A stretch of 64,000 nt of DNA from Acidobacteriaceae bacterium UBA1307 (lineage in GTDB: Bacteria; Acidobacteriota; Terriglobia; Terriglobales; Acidobacteriaceae): positions 133,936 to 197,935 of the forward strand of contig DBTV01000031.1 of NCBI GenBank assembly GCA_002307235.1, given 5' to 3'. Every line of letters begins with the position of its first letter. Position 1 is the first letter of the stretch. The notes below the pieces were generated by a model. It was not told the origin of the DNA and searched no databases. It worked only from the letters and a program-made list of their open reading frames with translations. Below, piece by piece: positions 7,301 through 17,328 of the stretch. The position numbers and the translations under genes are program-made.

Positions 7301-10213
7301 ATGCCCTCAACGCCGGAACTCAAGGCGACCCTTACTTTGCCGCAAACGGCCTTTTCGATGAAGGCCAATCTTCCGCAGAATGAACCGCTTCGGCTGAAAA
7401 AGTGGGCCGAAATGAAGCTCTACGAGCAGATTCGGAAGGCCCGCGCCGCCAGTCCCGGCTTTTTGCTGCACGATGGCCCGCCGTACGCCAATGGCGCCAT
7501 TCACCTGGGCCATGCGCTCAACAAGGGCCTGAAGGACTTTGTCGTCAAGTCAAAGACCATGGCCGGCTACGACGCGCCCTACATTCCGGGCTTTGACTGC
7601 CACGGCCTGCCGATCGAGATCAAGGTCGACGAAAAGCTGGGCCGCAAAAAGCTGGAGATGCCGGTTCCCTCGGTGCTGAATGCCTGCCGCGAGTACGCGC
7701 AGAAGTATGTGGATCTGCAGAGCTCGCAGTTTGAGCGCATCGGCATTCTGGGCCGCTGGGAAAAGCCCTACCGGACGCTGGACCGCGCCTATGAGGCGAA
7801 GATTCTCGAGGCCTTCTACGGATTCCTCGAAAAAGATTACGTCTATCGCGGCCTGAAGCCGGTCTACTGGTGCCCGCATGACCGCACGGCGCTGGCTGAG
7901 GCCGAGGTGGAATATGCCAACCACACCAGCTCGACGATCTACGTGCGCTACAAGCTGACCAGCGACGCGGCGGCCATTGATCCGACGCTCGCCGCAGCCC
8001 TCGGCGACCACGCGCTGTACACGATCATCTGGACCACGACCCCATGGACGATGCCGGCCTCGATGGCCGTCTGCTTCCACCCGGACTTCGAGTACATCGC
8101 CGTGGCCCCGACACTGAACGACACCTGCTGCCCGTCGAACGAGGTCTACATCATCGCCGCCTCGTTGGCCGATCAGGTGGCCAAGGCCTGCAACTGGGCC
8201 AGCTACCAGGAACTGGGCCGCGTCAAGGGCTCGCAACTGGAGCGCTCGACCTTCAAGCATCCGTTTTTGGAGCGGTCGATTCTTGGCGTGGTTGCAGATT
8301 ACGTCACCGCCGATGCCGGCACCGGCGTGGTCCACACCGCGCCCTCGCACGGTGCCGACGATTTCTACACCGGCGTGCGCTACGGCATCGACACCACATG
8401 TCGCGTCGATGCGGGCGGACACATTCACGTCGATGAAGCCGCCTGGCCCTTCGCCCAGCCGCCTGCCTTTGAGGGCAAGAGCATCTGGGAGGCCAACCCG
8501 ATCATCATCGCCCTGCTCGAAGAGCGCGGCGCACTGCTCGGCGGCGGTCCCATCGAGCACTCGTATCCGCACTGCTGGCGCTGCCACCATCCGGTGATCT
8601 TCCGCGCCACCGAGCAGTGGTTCATCAAGCTCGATACTCCTGCGGAGGGCGGCCCTGACAAGACGTATAGACAAGTTGCCATCGACGAGATCGACAAGGT
8701 GAGCTGGGATCCGAGCTGGGGCAAGGAGCGGATCACCAACATGATCGCGACCCGGCCCGACTGGTGCATCAGCCGCCAACGCATCTGGGGCGTGCCCATC
8801 GCCGTCTTCATGTGCGAGCAGTGCAACGAGCCGATCATCGACGCCGAGTTGAACAAAAAGGTCGTCGATCTGTTCGAGCGCGAGGGCATCGAGTCCTGGC
8901 ATTCGCCCAAGGCCGACGCCCTACTGCCTGCCGGAACCAAGTGCACGCATTGCGGCAGCACCACATTCCGCAAGGAAAACGACATTCTCGACGTCTGGTT
9001 CGATTCGGGCGTGAGCTGGCTGGCGGTCTGCGAGTCGGACCCCGACCTGAAGAAGGTCTACGATGGTTTTGTCGCCAAGGACGGCACGAAGGTGCTGTAC
9101 CTTGAAGGCGGCGATCAGCATCGCGGCTGGTTCCACTCGTCGCTGCTGACCTCGGTGGCACTGCGCGGCCGCGCGCCCTACACCAACGTGGCCACGGCGG
9201 GCTGGACGCTCGACGAGCAGGGCCGCGCCATGAGCAAGAGCCTCGGCAACGGCGTCGATCCCGTCGACATCGCCAAGCGGCTCGGCGGAGAGATCGTACG
9301 GCTGTGGGTGGCCTCAATCGACTTCCGCGAAGACATGGCAGCCAGCGAAAACCTGATGCAACGCTGCGCGGAGATCTATCGCAAGCTGCGCAACACCTTC
9401 CGCTATCTGCTCGGCACGCTCTCCGGCTTCGACCCGGCCAAGGACGCAGTAGCCTTCGATCAGCTTGAGCCGCTCGACAGCTATATGCTGGCCCGCACGC
9501 GCAAGCTCACCGAAGACATTCTCGGTTGGTACGACAGCTACGAGTTCCACAAGATCTACCACGCGGTGAACGAGTTCGCCATTGCCGATCTGAGCGCCTT
9601 CTATCTGGACGTGCTCAAGGACCGGCTCTACACCTTCGCGCCCACAAGCCGCGAACGGCGTTCGGCGCAGACGGTTCTGTGGCAGATTGCCGAGGCATTG
9701 ACGCGGCTGGTCGCGCCGATCCTGAGCTTCACCGCCGACGAGATCTGGGAGAAGCTGCCCGAGGTCGCAGGCCGCGAGGCCAGCGTGCATCTGGCGCTGT
9801 TCCCCAAGCCCGAGGCTCTGTATCCGGAGAACCCGACGGCACTGCTCGACGAGTGGAAGCAGATCTTCACCGTGCGTGACGAGGCTCTGCGCGTGCTCGA
9901 AGAGGAGCGCAAGGCCAAGCACATCGGCAAAGCTCTCGAGGCCGAGGTGGAAATCACCGCACCGGGGGAGACGCTGGCGCTGCTCAAAAAGTACGAGGCC
10001 GCACTGAAGGAGATCATCAACGTCTCTGCGGTGCGCGTACTTGAAGGCGCGGAGCTGAAGGTGCAGGTGCTTGCCGCCAGCGGCCACAAGTGCGCGCGCT
10101 GCTGGAACTTCATGCCTTCGGTCTCGAACTACGGCGCGTGGGCCGATGTTTGCCCGCGTTGCCAGTCGGCACTTGAGGCGATGGGCGTAGCGCGGCCGGA
10201 GGTTGCCGAGTGA
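7301..10213 (+). CDS. ileS: Isoleucyl-tRNA synthetase
   Basis: Charges tRNA-Ile with isoleucine and edits mischarged valine. The 970-residue protein has the class I signatures HLGH at residues 68-71 (within YANGAIHLGHALNKG) and AMSKS near residue 645. The editing domain is in between (TIIWTTTPWTMPAS, then GTGVVHTAPSHGADDF). A C-terminal zinc finger has CARC and CPRC pairs near residues 930 and 950, which marks the bacterial-type enzyme. The ATG at 7301 has GGAG six bases upstream. Its stop overlaps the lspA GTG start by four bases, an arrangement seen in many bacteria. Confidence 0.97.
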   Translation: MPSTPELKATLTLPQTAFSMKANLPQNEPLRLKKWAEMKLYEQIRKARAASPGFLLHDGPPYANGAIHLGHALNKGLKDFVVKSKTMAGYDAPYIPGFDCHGLPIEIKVDEKLGRKKLEMPVPSVLNACREYAQKYVDLQSSQFERIGILGRWEKPYRTLDRAYEAKILEAFYGFLEKDYVYRGLKPVYWCPHDRTALAEAEVEYANHTSSTIYVRYKLTSDAAAIDPTLAAALGDHALYTIIWTTTPWTMPASMAVCFHPDFEYIAVAPTLNDTCCPSNEVYIIAASLADQVAKACNWASYQELGRVKGSQLERSTFKHPFLERSILGVVADYVTADAGTGVVHTAPSHGADDFYTGVRYGIDTTCRVDAGGHIHVDEAAWPFAQPPAFEGKSIWEANPIIIALLEERGALLGGGPIEHSYPHCWRCHHPVIFRATEQWFIKLDTPAEGGPDKTYRQVAIDEIDKVSWDPSWGKERITNMIATRPDWCISRQRIWGVPIAVFMCEQCNEPIIDAELNKKVVDLFEREGIESWHSPKADALLPAGTKCTHCGSTTFRKENDILDVWFDSGVSWLAVCESDPDLKKVYDGFVAKDGTKVLYLEGGDQHRGWFHSSLLTSVALRGRAPYTNVATAGWTLDEQGRAMSKSLGNGVDPVDIAKRLGGEIVRLWVASIDFREDMAASENLMQRCAEIYRKLRNTFRYLLGTLSGFDPAKDAVAFDQLEPLDSYMLARTRKLTEDILGWYDSYEFHKIYHAVNEFAIADLSAFYLDVLKDRLYTFAPTSRERRSAQTVLWQIAEALTRLVAPILSFTADEIWEKLPEVAGREASVHLALFPKPEALYPENPTALLDEWKQIFTVRDEALRVLEEERKAKHIGKALEAEVEITAPGETLALLKKYEAALKEIINVSAVRVLEGAELKVQVLAASGHKCARCWNFMPSVSNYGAWADVCPRCQSALEAMGVARPEVAE

Positions 10214-10710
10214 GGCTCGCACCGGCACGACGTCTGCATTGGTTGGCGGGGATCGCAGTAGCGGTCCTCGCCGCCGACCGGCTGACCAAGCTCTGGGTCG
10301 GCCATCACATCGAACTCGGCGGCGCGATTCCGGTCATCCCCAAGGTTCTGCGCATTACGCATTGGACCAATGAGGGCGCGGCTTTTTCGCTCTTCGCCGA
10401 CTCCACGACACCGCACGCGGTGCGTTGGGGGCTGGTGGGCTTTGCGCTGTTGGCGGCCTTGGTTGTGCTCGGTCTGCTCTACCGCATTGGCGAGCGCTTT
10501 ACCTGCACCACGGTAGGCCTCGCGCTGATTCTGGGCGGGGCGCTCGGCAATCTGTATGATCGCGCCATGTATGGATCGGTCGTCGATTTCATTGAGGTAC
10601 ACATTTTCAGCTATCACTGGCCTGACTTCAATGTGGCCGACTCCGCCGTTGTCGTCGGCGCATGCTTGCTGTTTTTGGATTCCGTACTCCCTGACAAAAA
10701 AACAAACTGA
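10210..10710 (+). CDS. lspA: Lipoprotein signal peptidase (signal peptidase II)
   Basis: Removes signal peptides from prolipoproteins at the inner membrane after Lgt has attached diacylglycerol; lgt is also in this window at 51 kb. The 166-residue protein has four hydrophobic segments. It also has the family blocks TNEGAAFSLF, GALGNLYDRAMYGSVVDFIEV (catalytic Asp126) and FNVADSAVVVG (Asp144). It starts at a GTG that overlaps the ileS stop by four bases (GTGA), so it depends on ileS translation. A weak hairpin (TGAGGC pairing with GCCTCA) follows it without a T run. Confidence 0.95.
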   Translation: MRLAPARRLHWLAGIAVAVLAADRLTKLWVGHHIELGGAIPVIPKVLRITHWTNEGAAFSLFADSTTPHAVRWGLVGFALLAALVVLGLLYRIGERFTCTTVGLALILGGALGNLYDRAMYGSVVDFIEVHIFSYHWPDFNVADSAVVVGACLLFLDSVLPDKKTN

Positions 10711-10836
10711 GGCTGGCCAGAGAGTCGGCCTCAGACATAGAATTTGCGCGAACGCGACTTTTATTTATTTTCTTCACCGGCATTTTTTACGGAACCGTGA
10801 GCACGAAAAAAACGTAGCTTTCAGCGAGGATCTCCC

Positions 10837-13455
10837 ATGAAAAAAATCTTTGCATCAACCCCCAAGGGCCTTTGCGCCGCGACGGCCGCAGCCCTTGCTT
10901 TGCTTTTGGCTCCTCTTCCCTTTGCGCAAGCGCAACGCCTGGCCCCGACGGTGCGCCCCGAGCACTACGCGCTGGCTCTCACCCCCGATCTGAAGGCGGC
11001 AACCTTCACCGGCAGCGAGACCATCGACATCACGCTCGACGAGCCTGCGAATGCCATTACGCTCAACGCCATCGAGATTGCCTTTCAATCGGTGAAGATC
11101 ACCGCCGCAGGCCACGAGCAGACGGGCACGGTTGCGCTCGATGAGAAAAAGCAGCAGGCCACCTTCAGCTTCGCCGAGAAGATTCCCGCGGGCAAGGCGA
11201 CGCTGACCATCGCCTACACCGGCATTCTGAACAACGAACTGCGTGGCTTCTATCTGTCGAAGACGGCCAAGCGCAACTACGCAGTCACGCAGTTTGAATC
11301 GACCGATGCACGGCGCGCCTTCCCCAGCTTTGACGAGCCGGCCTTCAAGGCGACCTATGATGTTGCGCTGACGATTGACTCTGCCGACACCGCGATTTCC
11401 AACAGCGCCATTGAGACCGACACGCCCGCCGGCGAGGGCAAGCACACGCTCAAGTTCGGCACGACGCCGAAGATGTCGAGCTATCTGCTGGCCTTTCTGG
11501 TCGGCGACTTCCAGTGCTCTGCAGGCAGCCAGGACGGCGTCGCCATCCGCGTCTGCGCCACGCCCGACAAGGTTGCACTCACCGCGTTCGGCCTCGGCGA
11601 GACCAAGAAGATCCTGCATTATTACAACGAATATTTCGGCATTCCCTATCCGCTCAAGAAGCTCGATCTGATCGGCATTCCCGACTTCGAGGCCGGCGCG
11701 ATGGAAAACTTCGGCGCGATCACCTATCGTGAAACCGCGCTGCTGGCCGATGAGAAAACATCTTCCGAGGAGGCCAAGGCCGAGGTCTCGCTGGTCATCG
11801 CCCATGAGATGGCGCACCAGTGGTTCGGCGATCTGGTCACGATGAAGTGGTGGGACAACCTCTGGCTCAACGAGGGCTTTGCCACCTGGATGGAGAACAA
11901 ACCCGTCGCCGATCTGCACCCGGAATGGCCCATTGCGCAACAGGTAGCCTCGGGGTTGGACAACACGCTGAACACCGATGCCATGCCGACCACGCGCCCC
12001 ATCCGCGCCAAGGCCGACACGCCGGAAGAGATCAACCAGATGTTCGATGGCATCGCCTACGGCAAGGCCGGCGCGATGCTGCTGATGATTGAAAACTATC
12101 TGGGCCGGGAGACCTTCCGCAAGGGCGTGCACAACTATCTGGCCGCGCATCTCTACTCGAATGCCACGGCCGAGGACTTCTGGAATGCGCAGACCGAGGC
12201 CAGCCACAAGCCCATCGACAAGATCATGGAGTCGCTCGTCTCGCAACCCGGCGAACCGCTGATCCGCTTCGGCACGCCCGCCAAGGGCGAGGTTGCCGTC
12301 AGCCAGAAGCGCTTCTTCCTGAGCCCGAGCCAGAAGATTGATCCCGCGCAGCAGTGGATGCTTCCGGTCTGCTTCAAAACCGGTGCCACGACGCAGGACT
12401 GCCAGATTCTGACGCCTGCCACCAAAACGCTCAAGACGCCCTCGGCGCCGTTCTTCTTCGCCAATGCGCGCGGTGTGGGCTACTATCGCAGCGCCTATCC
12501 TGCCGAACTCTACAAGAAGCTGGTCGCGCAGGTGGAAACAGGTTTGACGCCGACCGAACGCATCCTTCTGACCGGCGACGAGTGGGCACAGGTACGCGCC
12601 AACTCTCTTCCAGTGGGCGATTACCTTGACCTTCTGGCCGCCGTCAAAAACGACTCCAACGATGCCGTACTCAATTCGACGCTGGGCGGATTTTCCGCCA
12701 TCAAGGGTCGCGTGGCTTCAACCCAGGCACAGCGCGATGCCCTGAATGCATGGGTACGCGCCACCTTTGCGCCCGTCTATGCCAAGCTGCCCGCGCCCAC
12801 GGCGCAGGATACGCCGAATGCCCGCGCACTGCGCACCACGCTCTTCGGTCTTCTGGGCAGCAGCAAGGAGCCTTCCGCCCTTGCCGAAGCGCGTACCATC
12901 GCCGCAAAGTATCTCTCCGACCCGACCTCGGTCGATCCGACGCTGGCGCACGTTGCGCTAAGCATCACCGTGGAAAATGGCGATGCCCAGCTCTTCGACC
13001 AACTGCAAAAGATCTTTGAAACCTCCACCAACCCCGAACGGCAAGAAGGTGCACTGCGCCTGCTGCCGCAGTTCAACAATCCGGAGCTGGTTCAGCGCGC
13101 GCTTGACTACGCGGTCTCCGGCAAGGTGCGCAATCAGGACTCCGCCGTTCTGATCATCATCGCGCTCAGCAAGCCAGAAACACGCGAGCAGGCGTGGAAC
13201 TTCATCAAGGACAACTGGACAAAGGTGCAGGCGCAGCTCACCACCGCCATGGGCGGGTATCTGGTGGGCTCGACCGGCACCTTCTGCTCGGCCGAGGCGC
13301 GCGAGGATGTGAAGCAGTTTTTCACCACGCATCCGGTGCCGTCCTCGGACCGCGCGTTCAGGAATGCCCTCGAACACATCGACGGCTGTATCGAATTGCG
13401 CACGCTACAAGGGCCGAACCTGGACAAGTGGCTCACGACGCACAACAGCAAATAG
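10837..13455 (+). CDS. Exported M1-family aminopeptidase
   Basis: A zinc aminopeptidase that removes N-terminal residues from peptides. The N-terminal 32 residues form a signal peptide (positive start, LALLLAPLPFAQA), so it acts outside the cytoplasm. The M1 markers are all present: the substrate-recognition motif GAMEN at residues 287-291, the zinc motif HEMAHQW from residue 323, and the third ligand in NEGFATW (Glu346). The C-terminal half matches the ERAP1-like helical domain. Length 872 fits the family. GAGG lies about eight bases before the ATG. It stands alone between lspA and the converging polA gene, and ends before a very long palindrome. Confidence 0.93.
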   Translation: MKKIFASTPKGLCAATAAALALLLAPLPFAQAQRLAPTVRPEHYALALTPDLKAATFTGSETIDITLDEPANAITLNAIEIAFQSVKITAAGHEQTGTVALDEKKQQATFSFAEKIPAGKATLTIAYTGILNNELRGFYLSKTAKRNYAVTQFESTDARRAFPSFDEPAFKATYDVALTIDSADTAISNSAIETDTPAGEGKHTLKFGTTPKMSSYLLAFLVGDFQCSAGSQDGVAIRVCATPDKVALTAFGLGETKKILHYYNEYFGIPYPLKKLDLIGIPDFEAGAMENFGAITYRETALLADEKTSSEEAKAEVSLVIAHEMAHQWFGDLVTMKWWDNLWLNEGFATWMENKPVADLHPEWPIAQQVASGLDNTLNTDAMPTTRPIRAKADTPEEINQMFDGIAYGKAGAMLLMIENYLGRETFRKGVHNYLAAHLYSNATAEDFWNAQTEASHKPIDKIMESLVSQPGEPLIRFGTPAKGEVAVSQKRFFLSPSQKIDPAQQWMLPVCFKTGATTQDCQILTPATKTLKTPSAPFFFANARGVGYYRSAYPAELYKKLVAQVETGLTPTERILLTGDEWAQVRANSLPVGDYLDLLAAVKNDSNDAVLNSTLGGFSAIKGRVASTQAQRDALNAWVRATFAPVYAKLPAPTAQDTPNARALRTTLFGLLGSSKEPSALAEARTIAAKYLSDPTSVDPTLAHVALSITVENGDAQLFDQLQKIFETSTNPERQEGALRLLPQFNNPELVQRALDYAVSGKVRNQDSAVLIIIALSKPETREQAWNFIKDNWTKVQAQLTTAMGGYLVGSTGTFCSAEAREDVKQFFTTHPVPSSDRAFRNALEHIDGCIELRTLQGPNLDKWLTTHNSK

Positions 13456-13464
13456 ACAACACTT

Positions 13465-13516
13465 ATGCAGAAACAGCAAGGCCCGATCTTCAGATCGGGC
13501 CTTGCTGTTTCTGCAT
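13465..13516. terminator. Very long perfect palindrome between the M1 aminopeptidase gene and polA
   Basis: Two 25-base arms (13465-13489 and 13492-13516) are exact reverse complements separated by only TC. The core is GGCCCGATCT pairing with AGATCGGGCC. It lies between two converging genes and so probably ends both transcripts, but the flanking T and A runs are short (TTAT before, TAAAAAA after). Confidence 0.8.
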
Positions 13517-13525
13517 TAAAAAACA

Positions 13526-16216
13526 CTATTTGAGATCGCGCCAGTTTGCGCCGAAGTCCATGCTGGCAACCAGCGGCACACTGAGCTCGACCACGTGCTC
13601 CATGCCTTGACGCACAATCGCCGCGACTTCATCGCTCTCGTCGAGCGGAACCTCGAAGAGAAGTTCGTCATGCACCTGAAGCACCATGCGCGTCTTCAAC
13701 TGGCGTGCAGTGAGTTCGCGGTCAATCGCGATCATTGCCAGCTTGATCAGGTCTGCCGCCGTGCCTTGCAGTGGCGAGTTCACCGCCGTACGTTCGGCAA
13801 ATCCGCGCTGATTCTGATTGCGGCTTTCGATGTCGGGAATGGGCCGTACGCGCCCGAAGAGCGTGCGTACACTGCCCTCTTTGCGCACCTCGGCGATGGT
13901 CTTATCGATGTACTCACGCACGCCGTGGTAGCGCTCGAAGTAACGATCGATATAAGTCTTCGCCTCACCCATCGCAATGCCGAGTTGCGTGGCCAGTCCA
14001 AAGGGCGAGATGCCGTAGACGATGCCGAAGTTCACGGCCTTGGCGCGGCGACGCGTCTCCTTGTCCATCGTATCGAGCGGCACGCCGAAGACCTCGCTGG
14101 CCGTGAGCGCGTGAATGTCGATGTCCTCGGCATAGGCGCGACGCAGCAACGCATCGCCGGAAAAATGCGCCAGCAGACGCAGCTCGATCTGCGAGTAGTC
14201 GGCCGAAAGCAACCGGGTGCCTTCTCTTGCCACGAAGGCTGCGCGAATCTCTCGCCCCAACTCCGTGCGTACAGGAATGTTCTGCAGATTCGGATTCGTC
14301 GACGAGAGTCGCCCGGTGGTTGTGCCCGCTTCCAGAAAGGTTGTATGCACGCGCGATTGCGCATCGACCAGTTGCGGCAACGCATCGGTGTAATTCGACT
14401 TGAGTTTGGAAAGATGGCGATAGTCGAGCACCATGCGCGGAACCTCGTGCGACTCGGCCAAGTGCTCCAGAATATCCTGCGCCGTCGAAAGCGATTTGCT
14501 CTTGCCACGCGCGGGGGGCGCGGGCAAAGCAAGATCCTTGTACAGAACCTCGCCCAGTTGCTTCGGCGAATTGATATTGAAGACGCGGCCCGCGGAGGCA
14601 AAAATCTTTGCGCTTGCCGTCTCCATCTCCGCGCCGATCTGCCTTGAGAGCCCGTCCAGCACATGCAGATCCACGCGCACGCCCACCTTTTCCATGCGGA
14701 AGAGCACGGGGACCAGCGGCAGATCGATCTCCGTATAGATGCGCGTGAGCTCCGCCGCATCCACCTGCCTGCGCAGCAGCGGAACCAGGGCACGCACGGC
14801 AGCGGCCGCAGCGGCAAGCCCCGTCGGCGCAGGGTGATTCGCACGCGCCGCCACATCCGCCAATGACTGCGAGGTGTGCGTCGGATTGAGGTCGTAGGAG
14901 AGCAACTGCGTGTCATCGATGGTTCCGCGCAAGGCCACGCCCTGCGCATCGAGCGCATGCATCACCGACTTCGCATCGTGCGTCTGCTTCGGGACAGCAG
15001 CGTCTTCAAGCAATGCGCGCAACTCCGCGGTCAGCGGCAAACGCAACGCGCGCGCCGGATCGACCGACACACCGACAGAAAAATGCGTCTGTTTTTCCGC
15101 GGCCTCGGCCACGTCGAGCAATGACTGCATGGGCGGCGGCGCTTCTTCGTCCTCGGCGGCAGGCGCAGACACATCCACGACAAAGGCAAAGCCCGCGCGC
15201 GCGGCAGCATAAAAATCCGCGCTCTGTTCCGGAGTCGGTTCGTCAAGAATTTCGACTACGATCTTCGGCGCCGCCGGTTCCAGATCGCGCAACATCGAGG
15301 TAAATTCCAACTCGGCAAACAGAGCGCGGCAGGCATCCTCGTCCGGCGTTTGCGTCAGCATCGCAGGCAAATCCAGCGCAAGCGGCACGTGCGTGTCGAT
15401 GGTGACCAGTTCTTTCGAGAGCAACACGGCCGCGCGATTTTGCTGCAGCGATTCGCGGTAGGTCTTGCGCTTCACCTCTTCGGCACGATCAAGCACCGTC
15501 TCGACTGAGCCAAACTCGCGGATCAAATCAACGCTACCCTTGTCGCCAATGCCCGGCGCACCCGGCACGTTGTCCACCGCATCGCCGCGCAGCGCCATCA
15601 CATCGATGACCTTTTCGGGCGGCACACCCAGCACCTCTTCCACCTTGGCAGGATCAAGAATGAGGTTGTCTTTTTGCGGGTTGAGCATCTTCACACGGCC
15701 AGAGACAAGCTGCATCATGTCCTTGTCCCCCGAGACGATGAAGACCTCGTGACCCGCCTCTTCAGCCTCGCGCGCGAGCGTGCCGATCACGTCGTCGGCC
15801 TCGAAGCCTTCGGCGGCAAGAATGGGAATGCGCAGCGCCTCAAGCACCTTGCGAATATAGGGAATCTGTTTTTTTAGATCTTCGGGCGTCTCGGCGCGGT
15901 TGGCCTTGTAACCCGCGTAATCCACCTCATCAAAGCTCTGCGTCTTCGCGTTCCACTTGCGCAACGGGCCCATTGCACGGGCCTTTTCATCACGAAAAAC
16001 CTCGCCGCCCAGATCAAAAACCGCAGCGAAATATTCCGGAGAAAAATCCTGGCGCAACTTGCGAATCATGTTGGTGAAGACGTAGATGGCGGCCGTAGGC
16101 AGGCCGGAGCGCGTGCTCATCGGACGCGAGCGTTGCATCGCGTGATAGGCACGGAAGATGAACGACATCGTGTCGAGCAGAAAAACGGGCGATTTGGATT
16201 CGTTAGGCACAGGCAA
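13526..16216 (-). CDS. polA: DNA polymerase I
   Basis: Repair and Okazaki-processing polymerase. Residues 10-300 form the 5'-3' exonuclease (FLLDTMSFIFRAYHA, then GFEADDVIGTLAREAE and VSGDKDMMQLV). The C-terminal 400 residues form the family A polymerase (LLSADYSQIELRLLAHFSGD, then RRRAKAVNFGIVYGISPFGL, and LQVHDELLFEVP). The middle domain looks degenerate: where the proofreading exonuclease has D-x-E the sequence reads VVDVSA. The start is probably the TTG at 16216, or a GTG two codons later; neither has a clear ribosome site. Since queA ends eight bases upstream, coupling to queA translation is likely. Confidence 0.95.
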   Translation of the reverse strand: MPVPNESKSPVFLLDTMSFIFRAYHAMQRSRPMSTRSGLPTAAIYVFTNMIRKLRQDFSPEYFAAVFDLGGEVFRDEKARAMGPLRKWNAKTQSFDEVDYAGYKANRAETPEDLKKQIPYIRKVLEALRIPILAAEGFEADDVIGTLAREAEEAGHEVFIVSGDKDMMQLVSGRVKMLNPQKDNLILDPAKVEEVLGVPPEKVIDVMALRGDAVDNVPGAPGIGDKGSVDLIREFGSVETVLDRAEEVKRKTYRESLQQNRAAVLLSKELVTIDTHVPLALDLPAMLTQTPDEDACRALFAELEFTSMLRDLEPAAPKIVVEILDEPTPEQSADFYAAARAGFAFVVDVSAPAAEDEEAPPPMQSLLDVAEAAEKQTHFSVGVSVDPARALRLPLTAELRALLEDAAVPKQTHDAKSVMHALDAQGVALRGTIDDTQLLSYDLNPTHTSQSLADVAARANHPAPTGLAAAAAAVRALVPLLRRQVDAAELTRIYTEIDLPLVPVLFRMEKVGVRVDLHVLDGLSRQIGAEMETASAKIFASAGRVFNINSPKQLGEVLYKDLALPAPPARGKSKSLSTAQDILEHLAESHEVPRMVLDYRHLSKLKSNYTDALPQLVDAQSRVHTTFLEAGTTTGRLSSTNPNLQNIPVRTELGREIRAAFVAREGTRLLSADYSQIELRLLAHFSGDALLRRAYAEDIDIHALTASEVFGVPLDTMDKETRRRAKAVNFGIVYGISPFGLATQLGIAMGEAKTYIDRYFERYHGVREYIDKTIAEVRKEGSVRTLFGRVRPIPDIESRNQNQRGFAERTAVNSPLQGTAADLIKLAMIAIDRELTARQLKTRMVLQVHDELLFEVPLDESDEVAAIVRQGMEHVVELSVPLVASMDFGANWRDLK

Positions 16217-16224
16217 TGAGTCTA

Positions 16225-17328
16225 TCAGGAAAGGAACATGCAGTCGCCATAACTGAAGAAGCGATAACGCTCGCGGACCGCATGGCGATTGGCTTCGAGC
16301 ACGTGTTCACGCCCGGCAAAGGCGCTCACCAGCATGATCAGGCTCGATTGTGGAAGGTGGAAGTTGGTGAGCAACCCCTGCACCAAGCGAAATTTGTAGC
16401 CCGGCGAGATGAAGATTTCCGTCGTGCCTGTGTGCGCTTCGAGAGGTTTTCCCTCGGATACGCGCGCGCAATGCTCGAGCGTGCGCACGGATGTGGTGCC
16501 GACCGCAATAATGCGACGGCCCTCGGCCACGGCGCGATTGATGGCATCGGCGGTTTGGACAGAAAGGGTGTAGCGCTCGCGATGCAGATGGATGTCTGCG
16601 AGCCGATCCACACGCAGCGGCGCGAAGGTTCCCAGGCCCACGTGCAGTGTGACGCGCGCAATCTCGACACCGCGCCGGGCAATGGCATCGAGCACCTCGG
16701 GCGTAAAGTGCAAGCCTGCCGTAGGCGCCGCGACCGAACCGCGTTCGCGCGAGTAGACGGTCTGATAGCGCTCGCGATCCGAGCTTGTATCGTCGCGATG
16801 GATGTAGGGCGGCAACGGGATGTGGCCAATGGATTCGAGCGCACCGAAGAAGTCCGCGACCGGCGCAAAACGCAGCACGCGTTCGCCAAATTCGCCACGC
16901 TCGGTGACCTCGGCCTCAAGAACGGGATGGCCCTCGGCATCAGGAAAAACGAGCCGTTCGCCGACCGCAACCTTGCGGCCGGGGCGCACCAACGCGCGCC
17001 AGCTTCCATCGGCCTCGGGCGCGGTCAGCAGCACTTCAATGCGGCCGGTGGGCTTTTCGCGATCACGCACGACGGTGCGCTGCGCGTAGAGTCGCGCAGG
17101 AATCACGCGGCTATCGTTCTGCACCAGCAGGTCGCCCTCATGCAGTTGCGCAGGAAAATCTGTAAAGACAGAGTCGCGCAAGGCCCCCGTCGCGCGATCC
17201 ACCTGCAACATGCGACTGGTGCCGCGCACGGCGGGCGGTTGCTGCGCGATCAACTCTTCGGGCAGTTCAAAATCAAAATCAGCAACGCGCAAATCTTCAC
17301 GCGCTTCGTTCGTGTTTTCAGAGCTCAT
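16225..17328 (-). CDS. queA: S-adenosylmethionine:tRNA ribosyltransferase-isomerase QueA
   Basis: Transfers and rearranges the ribosyl part of SAM onto 7-aminomethyl-7-deazaguanine in tRNA to form epoxyqueuosine. The 367-residue protein shows the family start DFDFELPEELIAQQP, then LLVQNDSRVIPARLY, GLHFTPEVLDAIARRG, HVGLGTFAPLR, GTTSVRTLEH and the end LLTNFHLPQSSLIMLVSAFAG. Its ATG overlaps the stop of the upstream acyltransferase by four bases (ATGA), and polA follows eight bases after its stop. It is therefore the fourth gene in a tight five-gene leftward operon. Confidence 0.96.
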   Translation of the reverse strand: MSSENTNEAREDLRVADFDFELPEELIAQQPPAVRGTSRMLQVDRATGALRDSVFTDFPAQLHEGDLLVQNDSRVIPARLYAQRTVVRDREKPTGRIEVLLTAPEADGSWRALVRPGRKVAVGERLVFPDAEGHPVLEAEVTERGEFGERVLRFAPVADFFGALESIGHIPLPPYIHRDDTSSDRERYQTVYSRERGSVAAPTAGLHFTPEVLDAIARRGVEIARVTLHVGLGTFAPLRVDRLADIHLHRERYTLSVQTADAINRAVAEGRRIIAVGTTSVRTLEHCARVSEGKPLEAHTGTTEIFISPGYKFRLVQGLLTNFHLPQSSLIMLVSAFAGREHVLEANRHAVRERYRFFSYGDCMFLS

